The notes beneath the pieces are model-generated. The model saw only the letters and a list, made by a program, of their open reading frames with translations, ran no database searches and was not told where the DNA came from. A stretch of 64,000 bases of DNA, taken from positions 7,750,991 through 7,814,990 of the forward strand of contig NC_090792.1 of NCBI RefSeq assembly GCF_040054535.1, written 5' to 3'. Source of the stretch: Antennarius striatus. Taxonomy: Eukaryota; Chordata; Actinopteri; Lophiiformes; Antennariidae. Numbering within the stretch: position 1 is the stretch's first letter; each line of letters opens with the position of its first letter. Positions 1-10,000 of this stretch are shown here, one piece after another. The translations under genes and the position numbers were made by a program.

Positions 1-171
1 ACACACACTCACACCCATATTCACTCATATGGCTAAGTTATAGCATCATATGTGATCAGGAGCCTCCCTATACACGAAGAACATGCAAACGCCACATCTC
101 CTCTAGAATCCATAAACATATGAACCCAGAACTGTGAGGCTGTGAGGCAGAAATTGTGTTTGCCTCCACAC

Positions 172-693
172 CACATGTGTCAAACTCAAGGCTCGGGGGC
201 CACATGTGGCCCGCCAAATCATTTTATGTGGCCCGCGAGAGTATAAAAGGTCAGAGTGTCTAAAAATAAATAGGACAAAAGCGTGCCTTGACCAAAACTA
301 CATTCCCCATAATGCAGTAATTAAGCCCATTTTAACCTTCACAAACATTCTTTTTAAAAAGTTAATGTCCAAACTTGTGTTTGATGTTATTTTTCTTTAT
401 TCACTTGGATAGTTTTATCTTTGATTGATGTAGTTAAGTCAGTTTAATAACCTGACAAATGAAAAGGATTTATGTTATAACAAAGCACCAAGCAAACATT
501 GTTTTCTGTATGACTGTAATTTTTGTAACTTGAATAAGAAATAAATTCAGAATTATTTGACATTAATCAGTAGTTACATTTATTTGACATTACCCTGAGT
601 TACATTTAGTTACATTCATAAGTTATTTCTGGCCCTTTGAGGAAAGCCATTAAGCTGATGTGGCCCTCGGTGAAAATACGTTTGACAACCCTG
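172..693. mobile_element. hAT-type non-autonomous DNA transposon
   Basis: Both ends carry an inverted terminal repeat built around TGTCAAACTC (left) and GTTTGACAACCCTG (right), followed inward by the GGGGGCCACATGTGGCCCGCC / GTGGCCCTCGG arms typical of a widespread hAT-like fish repeat. The 8 bp just outside each end, 164-171 (ctccacac) and 694-701 (ctctacat), agree at 6 of 8 positions and fit a hAT-style 8-bp target duplication decayed by two C/T changes. About 520 bp long, with no transposase reading frame, so it would have been mobilised in trans. It lies in what should be a prkd3 intron. Confidence 0.7.
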
Positions 694-849
694 CTCTACA
701 TAATAATGCTGTCTGATACAAGGCTGCTTGGAAACCTATGACAAGCTAGAGAAGCATTTGTGTCTTATTTGTACATGTAGAAATGCAAATAAACATATTT
801 TCATGGCAGAGAAAGCCACAACAAATACATTAAGGCATAGCACGAACAA

Positions 850-1400
850 GGTTGCAGGTGAGGCAAGTGAGGCACGGCCTCACCTGCCTCCCCTGACCGC
901 ATCTGCCATCATAAAAGAAAAAATAGAAAGTGGAAACAATAAATTTAATGGTTATATTTATCCAGTGATGTGTATCATGAAGTTATTTTCCGTTTAACGT
1001 CACCAATTTTACATTATTTTTACTCAAAATCGCTGAATTTTCACATTTACCACTGAAATACTGAGAAAAGACCTGCGGTGAGGCACCCGCCAGCCGAGCC
1101 TCACCATGGATTGCAAAATGGCTCAACTTGCTGTGCTGGTATGCTATACAGTGAGATCGTAATGCTATCTCTCTATATGTCGCTATTAAAATTTTCAAAC
1201 ATGTTTTCTCTATGAACTAAATTTCCATAATTTTGCTAATGTATATAATATGCAGTGTTTTTTGTCAACAACTGCATGTGTGTAACATTTTTCTTGAGTT
1301 GAGAGGTCCTAGAACGGCTGGGAAAAGGCACGAAGTGAGGCACGCATTTCTTGTGCCTCATGGTAGGGGGCACTGGTGATCCCAGGGATTTGGTCGGGGA
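850..1400. repeat. Unclassified interspersed repeat with gaggca/tgcctc arms
   Basis: A stretch punctuated by repeated GTGAGGCA and TGCCTC words: 864-886 holds the palindrome gtgaggc-acg-gcctcac, with further copies near 1078-1105 and 1334-1363. The spacing of inverted GAGGCA words and the flanking AT-rich filler suggest a decayed transposon, but I found no clear termini or target duplication. No gene is supported here. The short frames crossing it have no recognisable protein similarity. Confidence 0.3.
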
Positions 1401-1950
1401 TTCTTCGTCCTCGGCCGTAGAGGAAGTGACAGCAAACTACAGTCTATAGCCAGCATGTCAAGTGCAGCCATTCATTTCTTTTCTGCTCGCCTTGTCTTAC
1501 TATAAAAATGGAGGATTACATTAGTCGACTCAAAATTTTTTCGATACTTTTGTTCAGAAGGAGCTGCGCATGGACTTCATTAATAAGTAAACATAACATA
1601 CATAAGTTTTTTTAATCAAATGTGCTTATTTGTGTGTTACAGTTTGTATATGTAAATAATTCTGCTATGAGACTTTAAAAATTATCTCCTCACTGTTGCT
1701 TATTAAATGGTGAATAAGCTACACTGTAGGTTAGTATGTTTGTAAACATCTTCATCTGATTATGATTAAGTCAGTGCGTCACCAGACATGAACCTCACTG
1801 CACTTCACTGCAAGGTTGTAGTTTCAGATCGCTTAGTTTAAATGAAGCCACTTCAAATGTGAAACAAAACTTCAAGTGTTCTATCCTCATTCCTTTTTTG
1901 TAAGTTATAAAAAAGGCAACCAAACACACACGCGCGCACACACATTCACA

Positions 1951-2056
1951 AAGAGACACAGAGAAAGAGAGAGAGAGAGAGAGAGACAGAGAGAGAGAGA
2001 CAGACAGAGACAGAGAGAGAGAGAGCGAGAAAGACAGAGAGAGACAGAGAGAGAGA
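1951..2056. repeat. (GA)n-rich simple repeat
   Basis: An impure GAGA/GACA tract of about 100 bp, preceded by a short ACACGCGC stretch. It creates artificial Arg/Glu-rich and Leu/Ser-rich frames on the two strands. The rest of 1400-2600 shows no other recognisable element. Confidence 0.9.
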
Positions 2057-2601
2057 AACTGTGTTTAGGACACGACTGATCAATTTTCATCACAAACAAA
2101 CAAGGACAGGCATTGACTGATGCAGCACCAACTTCTTATGATACACTGTCACTGTCATCGAAAACAACACAGTAATTCTGCATATATGTTTGTCTATGAG
2201 CATGCATTTGTGCACTTACAATATTCAAGTACAACAACAATATACAAAAGTGCAAATAACTGGTGCTACTAGACTGTGGTCTGACTGGGGTGTTGTTGTG
2301 TGCATGCATGCTGCTGCAGCGAATTTGGGTCGCAAACACCCAGATGTCTGCTTTGGAAAACGAAACCTAATCACATCAATACAGAAGGACACAGTATAAC
2401 ACGTATTTGTGCGCCAGGCTCGTCCTCCTCTATGTTCTCACTGAAGTTTGAAAGCAAGCTAATTGTGAAAGGTTCCCATGTATCAGTGGAAAATCCTTCA
2501 ATTCAGAGGGTAAGTCAAAATATTTTATAAGAGAGATTCTTTGTACCTGAAAAAGGTGTGAATTATACAGACTTAGGACTTGAATAAGATGAGCTGCTTA
2601 C

Positions 2602-2889
2602 CTTCTGATCCACAATGGAACACACCAGGTCCTTGACAGCAGAAAGTGACAGGTCACTGGCTTCCAGGTTCACTGTCTCTCTGGTCAGACCTATCTGCAG
2701 CAAGAAGGACACCCCATGGAAGGAGCCACGGGAGTTGGTGGGGCTGGGGAAGCTATGGCTGCCGTTGGATAGCCGTGTATATAGAGGTCCAGGTGGGCTC
2801 GGCGACAGGATGGATGTCGAGGATGGGTGGTGCGGATGGAGAGAGTGGAGAAAGGCTCGCGGTAAGGATGGGGGAGAGGAGGCAGACAT
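2602..2889 (-). CDS. prkd3: prkd3 first coding exon (protein kinase D3, N-terminal 96 residues; partial gene)
   Basis: PRKD3 is a diacylglycerol-activated Ser/Thr kinase of the PKD family acting at the Golgi and plasma membrane. Reading right to left, an ATG at 2889-2887 opens 96 codons that begin MSASSPPS and contain RLSNGSHSFPSPTNSRGS followed by VSFLLQIGLTRETVNLEA and LSLSAVKDLVCSIVDQK. This matches the N-terminal ubiquitin-like region that precedes the C1 domains in PKD proteins. The 5' splice site after the last AAG (GTAAGCAG at 2594-2601) is strong and falls where the family has an exon boundary before the FPECGFFGMYDKIL segment. An acceptor (ctattcag) ends at 2919, so the exon is probably 2602-2918 with 29 nt of 5' UTR. 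An upstream in-frame ATG at 2919 straddles that splice site and is disfavoured. The C1, PH and kinase exons lie beyond the left edge; none was found in 1-2601. The human orthologue also neighbours QPCT, which supports the call. Confidence 0.93.
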
Positions 2890-2918
2890 TGGGTTTCTTC
2901 CAATGGCAACGTGAAACA

Positions 2919-4460
2919 CTGAATAGATATTTTACTGAGTTTGTAGGGAAAAACACAATTGGATCTCTGTGGACAAACTCTTGATAGAGGGAATCTTTTG
3001 TCCTCATCAGTCAGAGTGAGTCAGTGCAGTTTGTGTTTTAATCAAAATGACAATGTTCATTATAATCTAAGAGGATAATTGTCAATCGGCCCAGCTGACA
3101 TCCCATTTATTCACTAGATGGACTGGCAGTGGAGAAAAAGTCCCAAAATTATCCACAAACTGCCGCAGAAAAATCACCGCAACAAACTTCATATCCTGGA
3201 ATGTTGCTTCTCCTTCATGTCAGTAATCCACTCTGACCACAGCAAGCCTGTCAGGACAAATACACACACATATAACACTTTTTTAGAAATTAACATTGAC
3301 CTACATGAATACTGTTGACCTACATAAATACAGGTTAATATAATGAATCTGTAATTATGTTGAAAGTCCAAACTTAAAATAAAACAATCTGATCTAACAC
3401 CCAACTACCAAATAATTTATTTTTAAAATAAATGCTAACAACACAGTATATTGTTATAATATTTAACATTGCTACAATTCATCATATTATTTTTTGTGCC
3501 AATTGTTATTTTAGCAGAGAAAAGTAAACCAAGCAACAGTGTTGTATAATTATTTTACCATGGGATAACTTGTCTCTTGTTGGGCTCAAAAATAAACAGT
3601 TATTTACTGTCTGAAAGACTTTAACATCATGCACTATTGATGCTTTTCCACTGATCTGTTTCTGATTCCCACAAGTGCTCAGTGCCCTAAAATTTTCTGC
3701 CACATAGTTTGGTCTTCATATTTGCTTGTATACTGTATTCTGTGTGGGGTTAAGATCTGGTGACTGACCAACCAAAACAACAGTGAATCTTGCTCTTGAC
3801 TTGTGTTAATTTTTCTTGTGTATTATCTTGTGGAAATATCTCTCTTTTTTATTTCCGCTGCACAAGTTGCTAAGGCATGGAGGCAACCCTTTTTTTATCA
3901 TCTTTTGGCTCTTCACATTGAAAGAATTTTCTCACCGCACCAGCTTGCCAACACCAGATGCAGAAAATACTCCCCCACTTCAAACATAATTCCACCTCCC
4001 TGACATTTCTCCATCTTGCTAGGCATTTCAGTTGCACCTAACCCGCAAAGATTAAAAAAAAAAAAAAAAAGACTCCTCTTTCCTGAGTGATTTTGACTCC
4101 AACAAGTTCAAGAAATGTGGAGGAAGTTGAAGAAAAAAACAAAAATAACAGCTTGACTCTTCAAGTGTTGTGTGAACATAAACAGTGATCATAGTGTTTA
4201 ATGTCTATTCATATGGGTCAGGACTATCAAGTCAGCTACACAGTTTACTTAGTTACTTCACTGATAATCTGTCACAGAAACATTATTGGTGTCTGTCTAT
4301 ACATGTAGGTCCAATATGACACTAACTTTAAAGTCATGGTAAATACAAATAAAATTAACTTTAGAGCAGTGAGACTCGGTTGATAAAGAACGGTAAATAT
4401 GAAGATCTAAAAACTCACGTTTATCTTTTAATTTCCCTCAAAAAAGTCGATCACGCACGA

Positions 4461-4524
<64 letters not shown>

Positions 4525-5167
4525 ATGTCACATGGCTGTGAAATTATCGCCGCATACTTTGCCCATGACTAACAGCACAAAATGTGATGAAAGGAGGTTA
4601 CCTCATTGTTTCACTCAGGAGCGCAGAACCGTTTCTTTAAAGCGAAACTTTAGTTTTAACCTCCAGGTTATTCCTTGTATTGTGTTGCTGTCGCCCGACA
4701 TTGTTTTGATAGTTCCTCCCAGGGTTAGCTCTAAGCTAACTAACAGTCTTTTGTAAAGGGGCCGTGCTACAAGCAGCGGAAACTCAACGTTTTCGTGTTC
4801 AATGTCAATAGAATGAAACTCACCATCGTCATTTATCTTTTGGCGAACAAACACACAAACACAACAGGTGTTTTTCTCGTGCACAACAGAAAACACCGAC
4901 ATAAAAGAGACGTAAAAGCTGATAAAGCGTATCATTTGGGGGTTATGGGACTTGAACCTCCACTAACATCTGGGACCGAAGCTGGTGAACATCTGCACCC
5001 CTCCCACTGTCGATTGGCTAGCTGGCAAAACACAACCCGAGTCGGAATGCCAGCAAAACAAGTTATACAAGAACTGAATTTCCACATTGAGACGGCTCTG
5101 GGTTACGTCCATGTAAAGCTCGTTTTTAAACAACGTACTCCAATATGTTGCTGATATAATACTTTAC
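2919..5167 (-). other. prkd3: prkd3 5' intron
   Basis: Inferred intron between the coding exon (acceptor at 2919) and a candidate non-coding exon (donor GTAAAGT at 5161-5167). It holds a pure (CA)n array at 4462-4522, a poly-A run at 4054-4070 and otherwise AT-rich DNA in which I recognise no exon. Confidence 0.45.
4462..4522. repeat. (CA)n microsatellite
   Basis: About 30 uninterrupted CA units, directly visible. Confidence 0.97.
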
Positions 5168-5620
5168 CTTCACAGTCTTCGAAGGGCGCTTTTCTCTCCA
5201 TTCTAAGTTGACTGAAGAAACTTCGTAACTCCATCAACTTGAGGACAACGGAGTCTCAAGTTTGAAGTTTCGTATGAAAAAACACACCAAAATCCAGCGT
5301 CGGAGCCTACGTGTAACAAAAACTGACATGAGACTTACACACAGAAGAGCTGAGCCTAACCGAGCTGTCCATTTATTTTCTCTTATCTTTTATTCCAAAT
5401 TGTAAATTCATGCGCATCTTATTATCCTTCCAGCTGTGACTACTCCCCCCGCTTCACGAGAGGAAGAGCTGCGACCGTCGCTGGGGCTTGGAGTCTTTTT
5501 ATGACCTTCGCATAACTTACTTTCCATGTGTAGCGAATGAAACTTGAACTACAGTCCGTATGAGGCAATGGCGTCTCCGTCCGAGCGCGAACCACTGCGC
5601 ATGCGCTGTTCTTTTCCGTT
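5168..5620 (-). promoter_or_regulatory. prkd3: Candidate prkd3 promoter / non-coding exon 1
   Basis: This stretch is much richer in CpG than its surroundings. On the minus strand it ends in a good splice donor (GACTGTGAAG|GTAAAG at 5167/5168). Near the presumed start it contains the palindrome TGCGCATGCGC at 5596-5606, the consensus of NRF1 (a common CpG-promoter activator). It lies about 2.3 kb upstream of the prkd3 coding exon on the right strand, so a 5' UTR exon is the simplest reading. No transcript evidence is available, so the exact start is unknown. Confidence 0.45.
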
Positions 5621-5640
5621 ATTTTAAATGGGTCATACCT

Positions 5641-5719
<79 letters not shown>

Positions 5720-5750
5720 GATAGATAGATAGATAGATAAGATAGATATG
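5641..5750. repeat. (TAGA)n microsatellite
   Basis: About 25 TAGA units with two single-base register slips (taagataga) near 5718 and 5738. It separates the candidate prkd3 promoter from the RTE fragment to its right. Confidence 0.97.
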
Positions 5751-5775
5751 AAAATAAACAATTAAGTGATCAATA

Positions 5776-6411
5776 TTGTGCCGGTCCCAAGTCCGGATAA
5801 ATACAGAAGGTTGTGTCAGGAAGGGCATCCAACGTAAAACTTTTGCCAAATAAACATGCAAATCATACCTTTTGTACAGGCAGGATGGATATAGAGGTAG
5901 GATGGAACGGGTGGAGAAAAGTGTCAGGTGTGATGTGTGATAGAAGAGTTTCAGCTAAAATGAAAGGAAAGGTGTACAAAACTGTGGTGAGACCAGTGAT
6001 GTTGTTTGGTCTAGAGACAGTGTCACTGAGGAAAAGACAGGAGACAGAGCTGGAGGTAGCAGAGATGAAGATGCTGAGGTTCTCTCTGGGAGTGACCAGG
6101 AAGGATAGGATCAGGAATGAGTACATCAGAGGGACAGCACATGTTAGAGGTTTTGGAGATGAAGTCAGAGAGGCCAGACTGAGATGGTTTTGACATGTCT
6201 AGAGGAGAGATAATTAATAAATTGGTAGAAGGATGCTGAGTTTTGAACTGCCAGGCAGGAGACCTAGAGGACGACCAAAGAGGAGGTTTATGAATGTAGT
6301 GAAAGAGGACATGAAGGTAGTTGGTGTGAAAGGATGCAGAAGACAGGGTTAGATGGAGGCAATTGATTCACTGTGGTGACCCCTGAAGGGAAAAGCCAAA
6401 AGGAAAAGAAG
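5776..6411 (+). mobile_element. Internally deleted RTE-clade LINE copy
   Basis: The right part (about 5882-6380) encodes the end of an RTE-type reverse transcriptase polyprotein: VVRPVMLFGLETVSLRKR, then AEMKMLRFSLGVTRKDRI, RNEYIRGTAHVRGFGDEV and EARLRWF. It is then broken by a stop at 6193, where a second family copy in this window has TGG for Trp. It ends in the family 3' terminus (GTGACCCCTGAAGGGAAAAGCC). The left 100 bp (GTGCCGGTCCCAAG, AGGAAGGGCATCCAACG) resembles the 5' leader of the same fish family, so the endonuclease and most of the RT have been lost between them. Related to the copy at 32610-33058. Confidence 0.75.
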
Positions 6412-7051
6412 ATTTCTAATCTCCAGCACATGGGAAATGTATGTGATTGAAGAATAAAAATTTGTAAAATAACACAAGTTTTTGAGTTGTTTTCAGAAAC
6501 TTTCTTCAGAGATAAATTCTACTCACAGGGTCTAAATTCAACTTGTAACCATGGAAACTGACTTGTTTAAAACAACAAAAGTTTCTTAATAGTAAAAGGC
6601 ATCACTTCGGTACTTGGTTGTTTGTGGTGGGTGATACTGAACAAAACAAGTTTAAGTTTCACAATCACAGCATTCAATCTTTACTGCATCTCTCTGCCCA
6701 TTAACATTTTAAGAGGTATAAATGAAATATAGAATACTAAAGCAGATACAGCACTACAAGTGAGTGCATTTACTGTACTGTATATGGATTGATATACAGA
6801 ATTTTTAAAAAAGACCAGGAGGGGGATTTGACTTTGAAATGCTGCTTACAACAAAAGTGTTATGTAGCCACATTGAACTAACTTACAGTGGGTTAAATCA
6901 CATGTTTTAGGATCTGCTCCATTAATACATTTGATATTTCATATTTAATAATAAACTTATGACATGAAAGACCAACAGCCTACCTAAAAGCATAGTATTA
7001 TGAACAGATACTTATAAGACAAAAACCAACAAGACTGGCAAAAGTGTAGAA
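6412..7051. other. Intergenic, no feature recognised
   Basis: AT-rich DNA between the RTE copy and the mocs3 polyadenylation signal. I see no exon, tandem array or transposon end in it. Confidence 0.5.
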
Positions 7052-7057
7052 TTTATT
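7052..7057 (-). terminator. mocs3: mocs3 polyadenylation signal AATAAA
   Basis: On the minus strand the hexamer AATAAA occurs about 24 nt after the mocs3 stop codon (TAA at 7083-7081), which would give an unusually short 3' UTR. Later signals further left could also be used. Confidence 0.5.
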
Positions 7058-7080
7058 AACAACACAGAATTTAAAGTTCA

Positions 7081-10000
7081 TTAATATTTTGGAAATGTAG
7101 GGTCTATTTTCTGTGCCCAAGCCATGAGGCCTCCACAGATGTCTTTCACTGTGATGCTGTCCACTTCTGATCCACTCATCTTCTCCACAACCTGCACTGC
7201 TTTCTGAGAGTCGTTGCCCAGCTTGCAAATGATGTACACTGAAGGAAGCAGAGAGAGAAACACACAGATAAGACTGGTCTGAGATATCGGGGATCAAAAA
7301 GACTAATGATTAATTAGCATCAACACATTCAACGTTAATTGCTTTGTGTACACAAGTGAAAACAAGGAACCCTTTGACACACAAAGTTGACTTTGCAGAG
7401 TACAGTATGACTAAATAATTTCCCCTACGGGGGATTAATAAAGTTGATTTCTTTCTTCGTTGTTTTTTTCTGGTATAATAAAAAGTAAACAGCCTATTAA
7501 ACACTTATCTAAAAACCTACAAGGCTAAATTTAGTTCATTGAATTTTAATTTCTCAAATGCAGACCAGCTGCTCAGGTAGACCATACTTGTTTTGGAACA
7601 GGAGTCACCTAGCAACCCCATTACAACCTGCTCGTCGTTGCCCAAAATAAGCCCCCTGTCAACCTGTGCAGGCCCACATGGAGGACCATGAATATACATA
7701 AGAGACTCTACGTGTCTGTTCATTTTAATCCCACATGTACAGGAACATTATTGTGTCTTGACATGTTACCTGGAGGCTGGCCGTCACCATCCATCTGCTG
7801 TTTCAATTGGCTGATTCTCTCCTGGAGTAATAGAATATGTTCTAGGTTCCTCTCCTCTAAATCTGAGAGAGGAATGTCTGGTAACTGTATAAGGACAACA
7901 GTCATAGAAATGGGAAACAGGACGAATATGAACAGGACAGTTTAGAGTCATGACAATGTTAGATGAGCTCTGTGCCTTACTTAGTAAAAGGATACTGAGA
8001 GAAAAAGGTAAGTGGCATATATCCACTTCCACAAGAGGGCGCACATCCAACAAGAGATGGGGCTCTGCATTATCAAGTATGGATTTATAGTCCTGAAAGT
8101 ACATCGAAAAACTCATTTTTGCATAATTCCTTCATAATCACAGAGTAGTGTGTCTTTTGGAAAACAGATTTATATCCATAGGGAGATCAAAATTACTCAG
8201 CAAAAAATGAAATGCTCATTGGATTTGAAATTAACATTTTAACTGCTTTCAACTTAAATTACAGGAAGCAAAAGTGTTTCTAACTGGAGCCCATTGCACA
8301 GTCTCGATTACAGGCCAATCAATCATGATTGCAATCTTTGCGCTTAATGACTCAAGTGGGTTTGAAAGTGCCAACTCTGCAGAAACATAAACAGATCAAG
8401 TCTGTTGCCACTGCTCCCAGTGCCAAATAGAACATATTATTCTTTCCCATAGAAAATCTGCTGGCCCATTTTAAGTCATTTCCCGTTTGGGGCTGGGTCA
8501 GTATGAAGATGTAATCAGTTTATGAATGTAAAAGAAAACTTAGAAAATTGTGAGTAATCATAAAATAAGCAGCACTAAATACAGGGAGTCACGGCATGTT
8601 CCCTACCTGTACTGTGATCCTCTGATCTCTGGAAAGAAGGTTGAGTTTACGGCACTGAAACACAGTAGATCAGGAAGTAAGACCGTTTTCCCATGATTAC
8701 ACTAAATGTGAGACACATTACATGGCAAATCCCATAATGTAAGAAATGCTTATCACTTCCAAAAGCAACATTCCTGTGATAAAATGCATCACTTAAAAAC
8801 ACGTTTGCTTTCTCTATTGTGATAAACCTTATCTGTGGCAGCAGCTCCACAGAACGCCTCATAGTCCAAAAGATGGGTTACACTGGGATTCTCTCCACAC
8901 ACTGCACAGCCAGCCTGCTTCGGGCGCAACTTGATGGACCTGAATCTGGCATCTTGTGCATCAAACATCAACAGCTGCTGGCCGAAAGTCGCTGCCACAC
9001 CCGGTTAAGGAAAACGCTACTTTGTGTGATTCAAAGAGTCAGCTGGTGCATCCTACCAACATACATTGCAAAACTTAACCAGTTGATGAATAAAAGGTTA
9101 AGTGGTACATTGGTATTACAATACTAGACAAACGGCATCCTGAAAAAAATCCATCTAATGTGAGTCTTAATATTAGCATGAGAACACTACAGCCACAGCA
9201 GCTCCATTTGAAGTGGAAAATAGGAGTCAGCAGAGTTCAGATATGACAGAAAAAATATTTATGCCTGTTTCTACTTTATTTTATCAGACGGGCAGAAAAC
9301 CTCTATAACTTCCCACTAGAGAAACTCCTTCAGCAGCTGTTGATTCAGCCAAATGGCTGGGCAGAAAAAGCTGATATTAGGCAACAAAATTACCAAAGAA
9401 GGTACTGTGTGTAATGTGGGAGTTAAAAAGATACAGATTTGTCCAGAACCAATCTTCAGGACTTCCAAAGCTTGAAAGCAGCCCATTATCCCTGGAACTT
9501 AAAGTGCATTTGAACATTTAACCAACCTTCATTTACACACCGTTAATGGTTCCAGGGCAAAGGAGGGCACAAGACTCACCCACTCCTAACACGCCTCCGT
9601 CAGAACAGTTAGTCACTGTCTCTGGGGGTGGAGGCAACGGGAACAGACATCTGTAGCATGGCCCTCCCCGGTAGTTATACACAGTCAGCTACACACACAT
9701 CAAGCAAAATGAGTAAAGTTTCAGTTTTAGTGGAACTTATATACAACTTCCACTTTACCTGTCCCTCCATTCTCAGAGCACTCGCTGAAACCAAAGGCTT
9801 GCCGCTGAGTACACAGGCATCATTCACCAGATAACGTGTGGGCACATTGTCTGAGCAATCTGCCACAATGTCATATATGTGGTCAGAAACATCAAGGAGT
9901 TTACATATTACAAGGAATTGGGCAGTTGCAGGTCGGTGTGAAAAATACAGGTTGACGAATTTGTAGCAGGATACTGTTGAATGAGCAGCAAGGCATTCTG

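Noticed and set aside
1876..2099. Arg/Glu-rich small protein
   Set aside because: Translation of the GA simple repeat.
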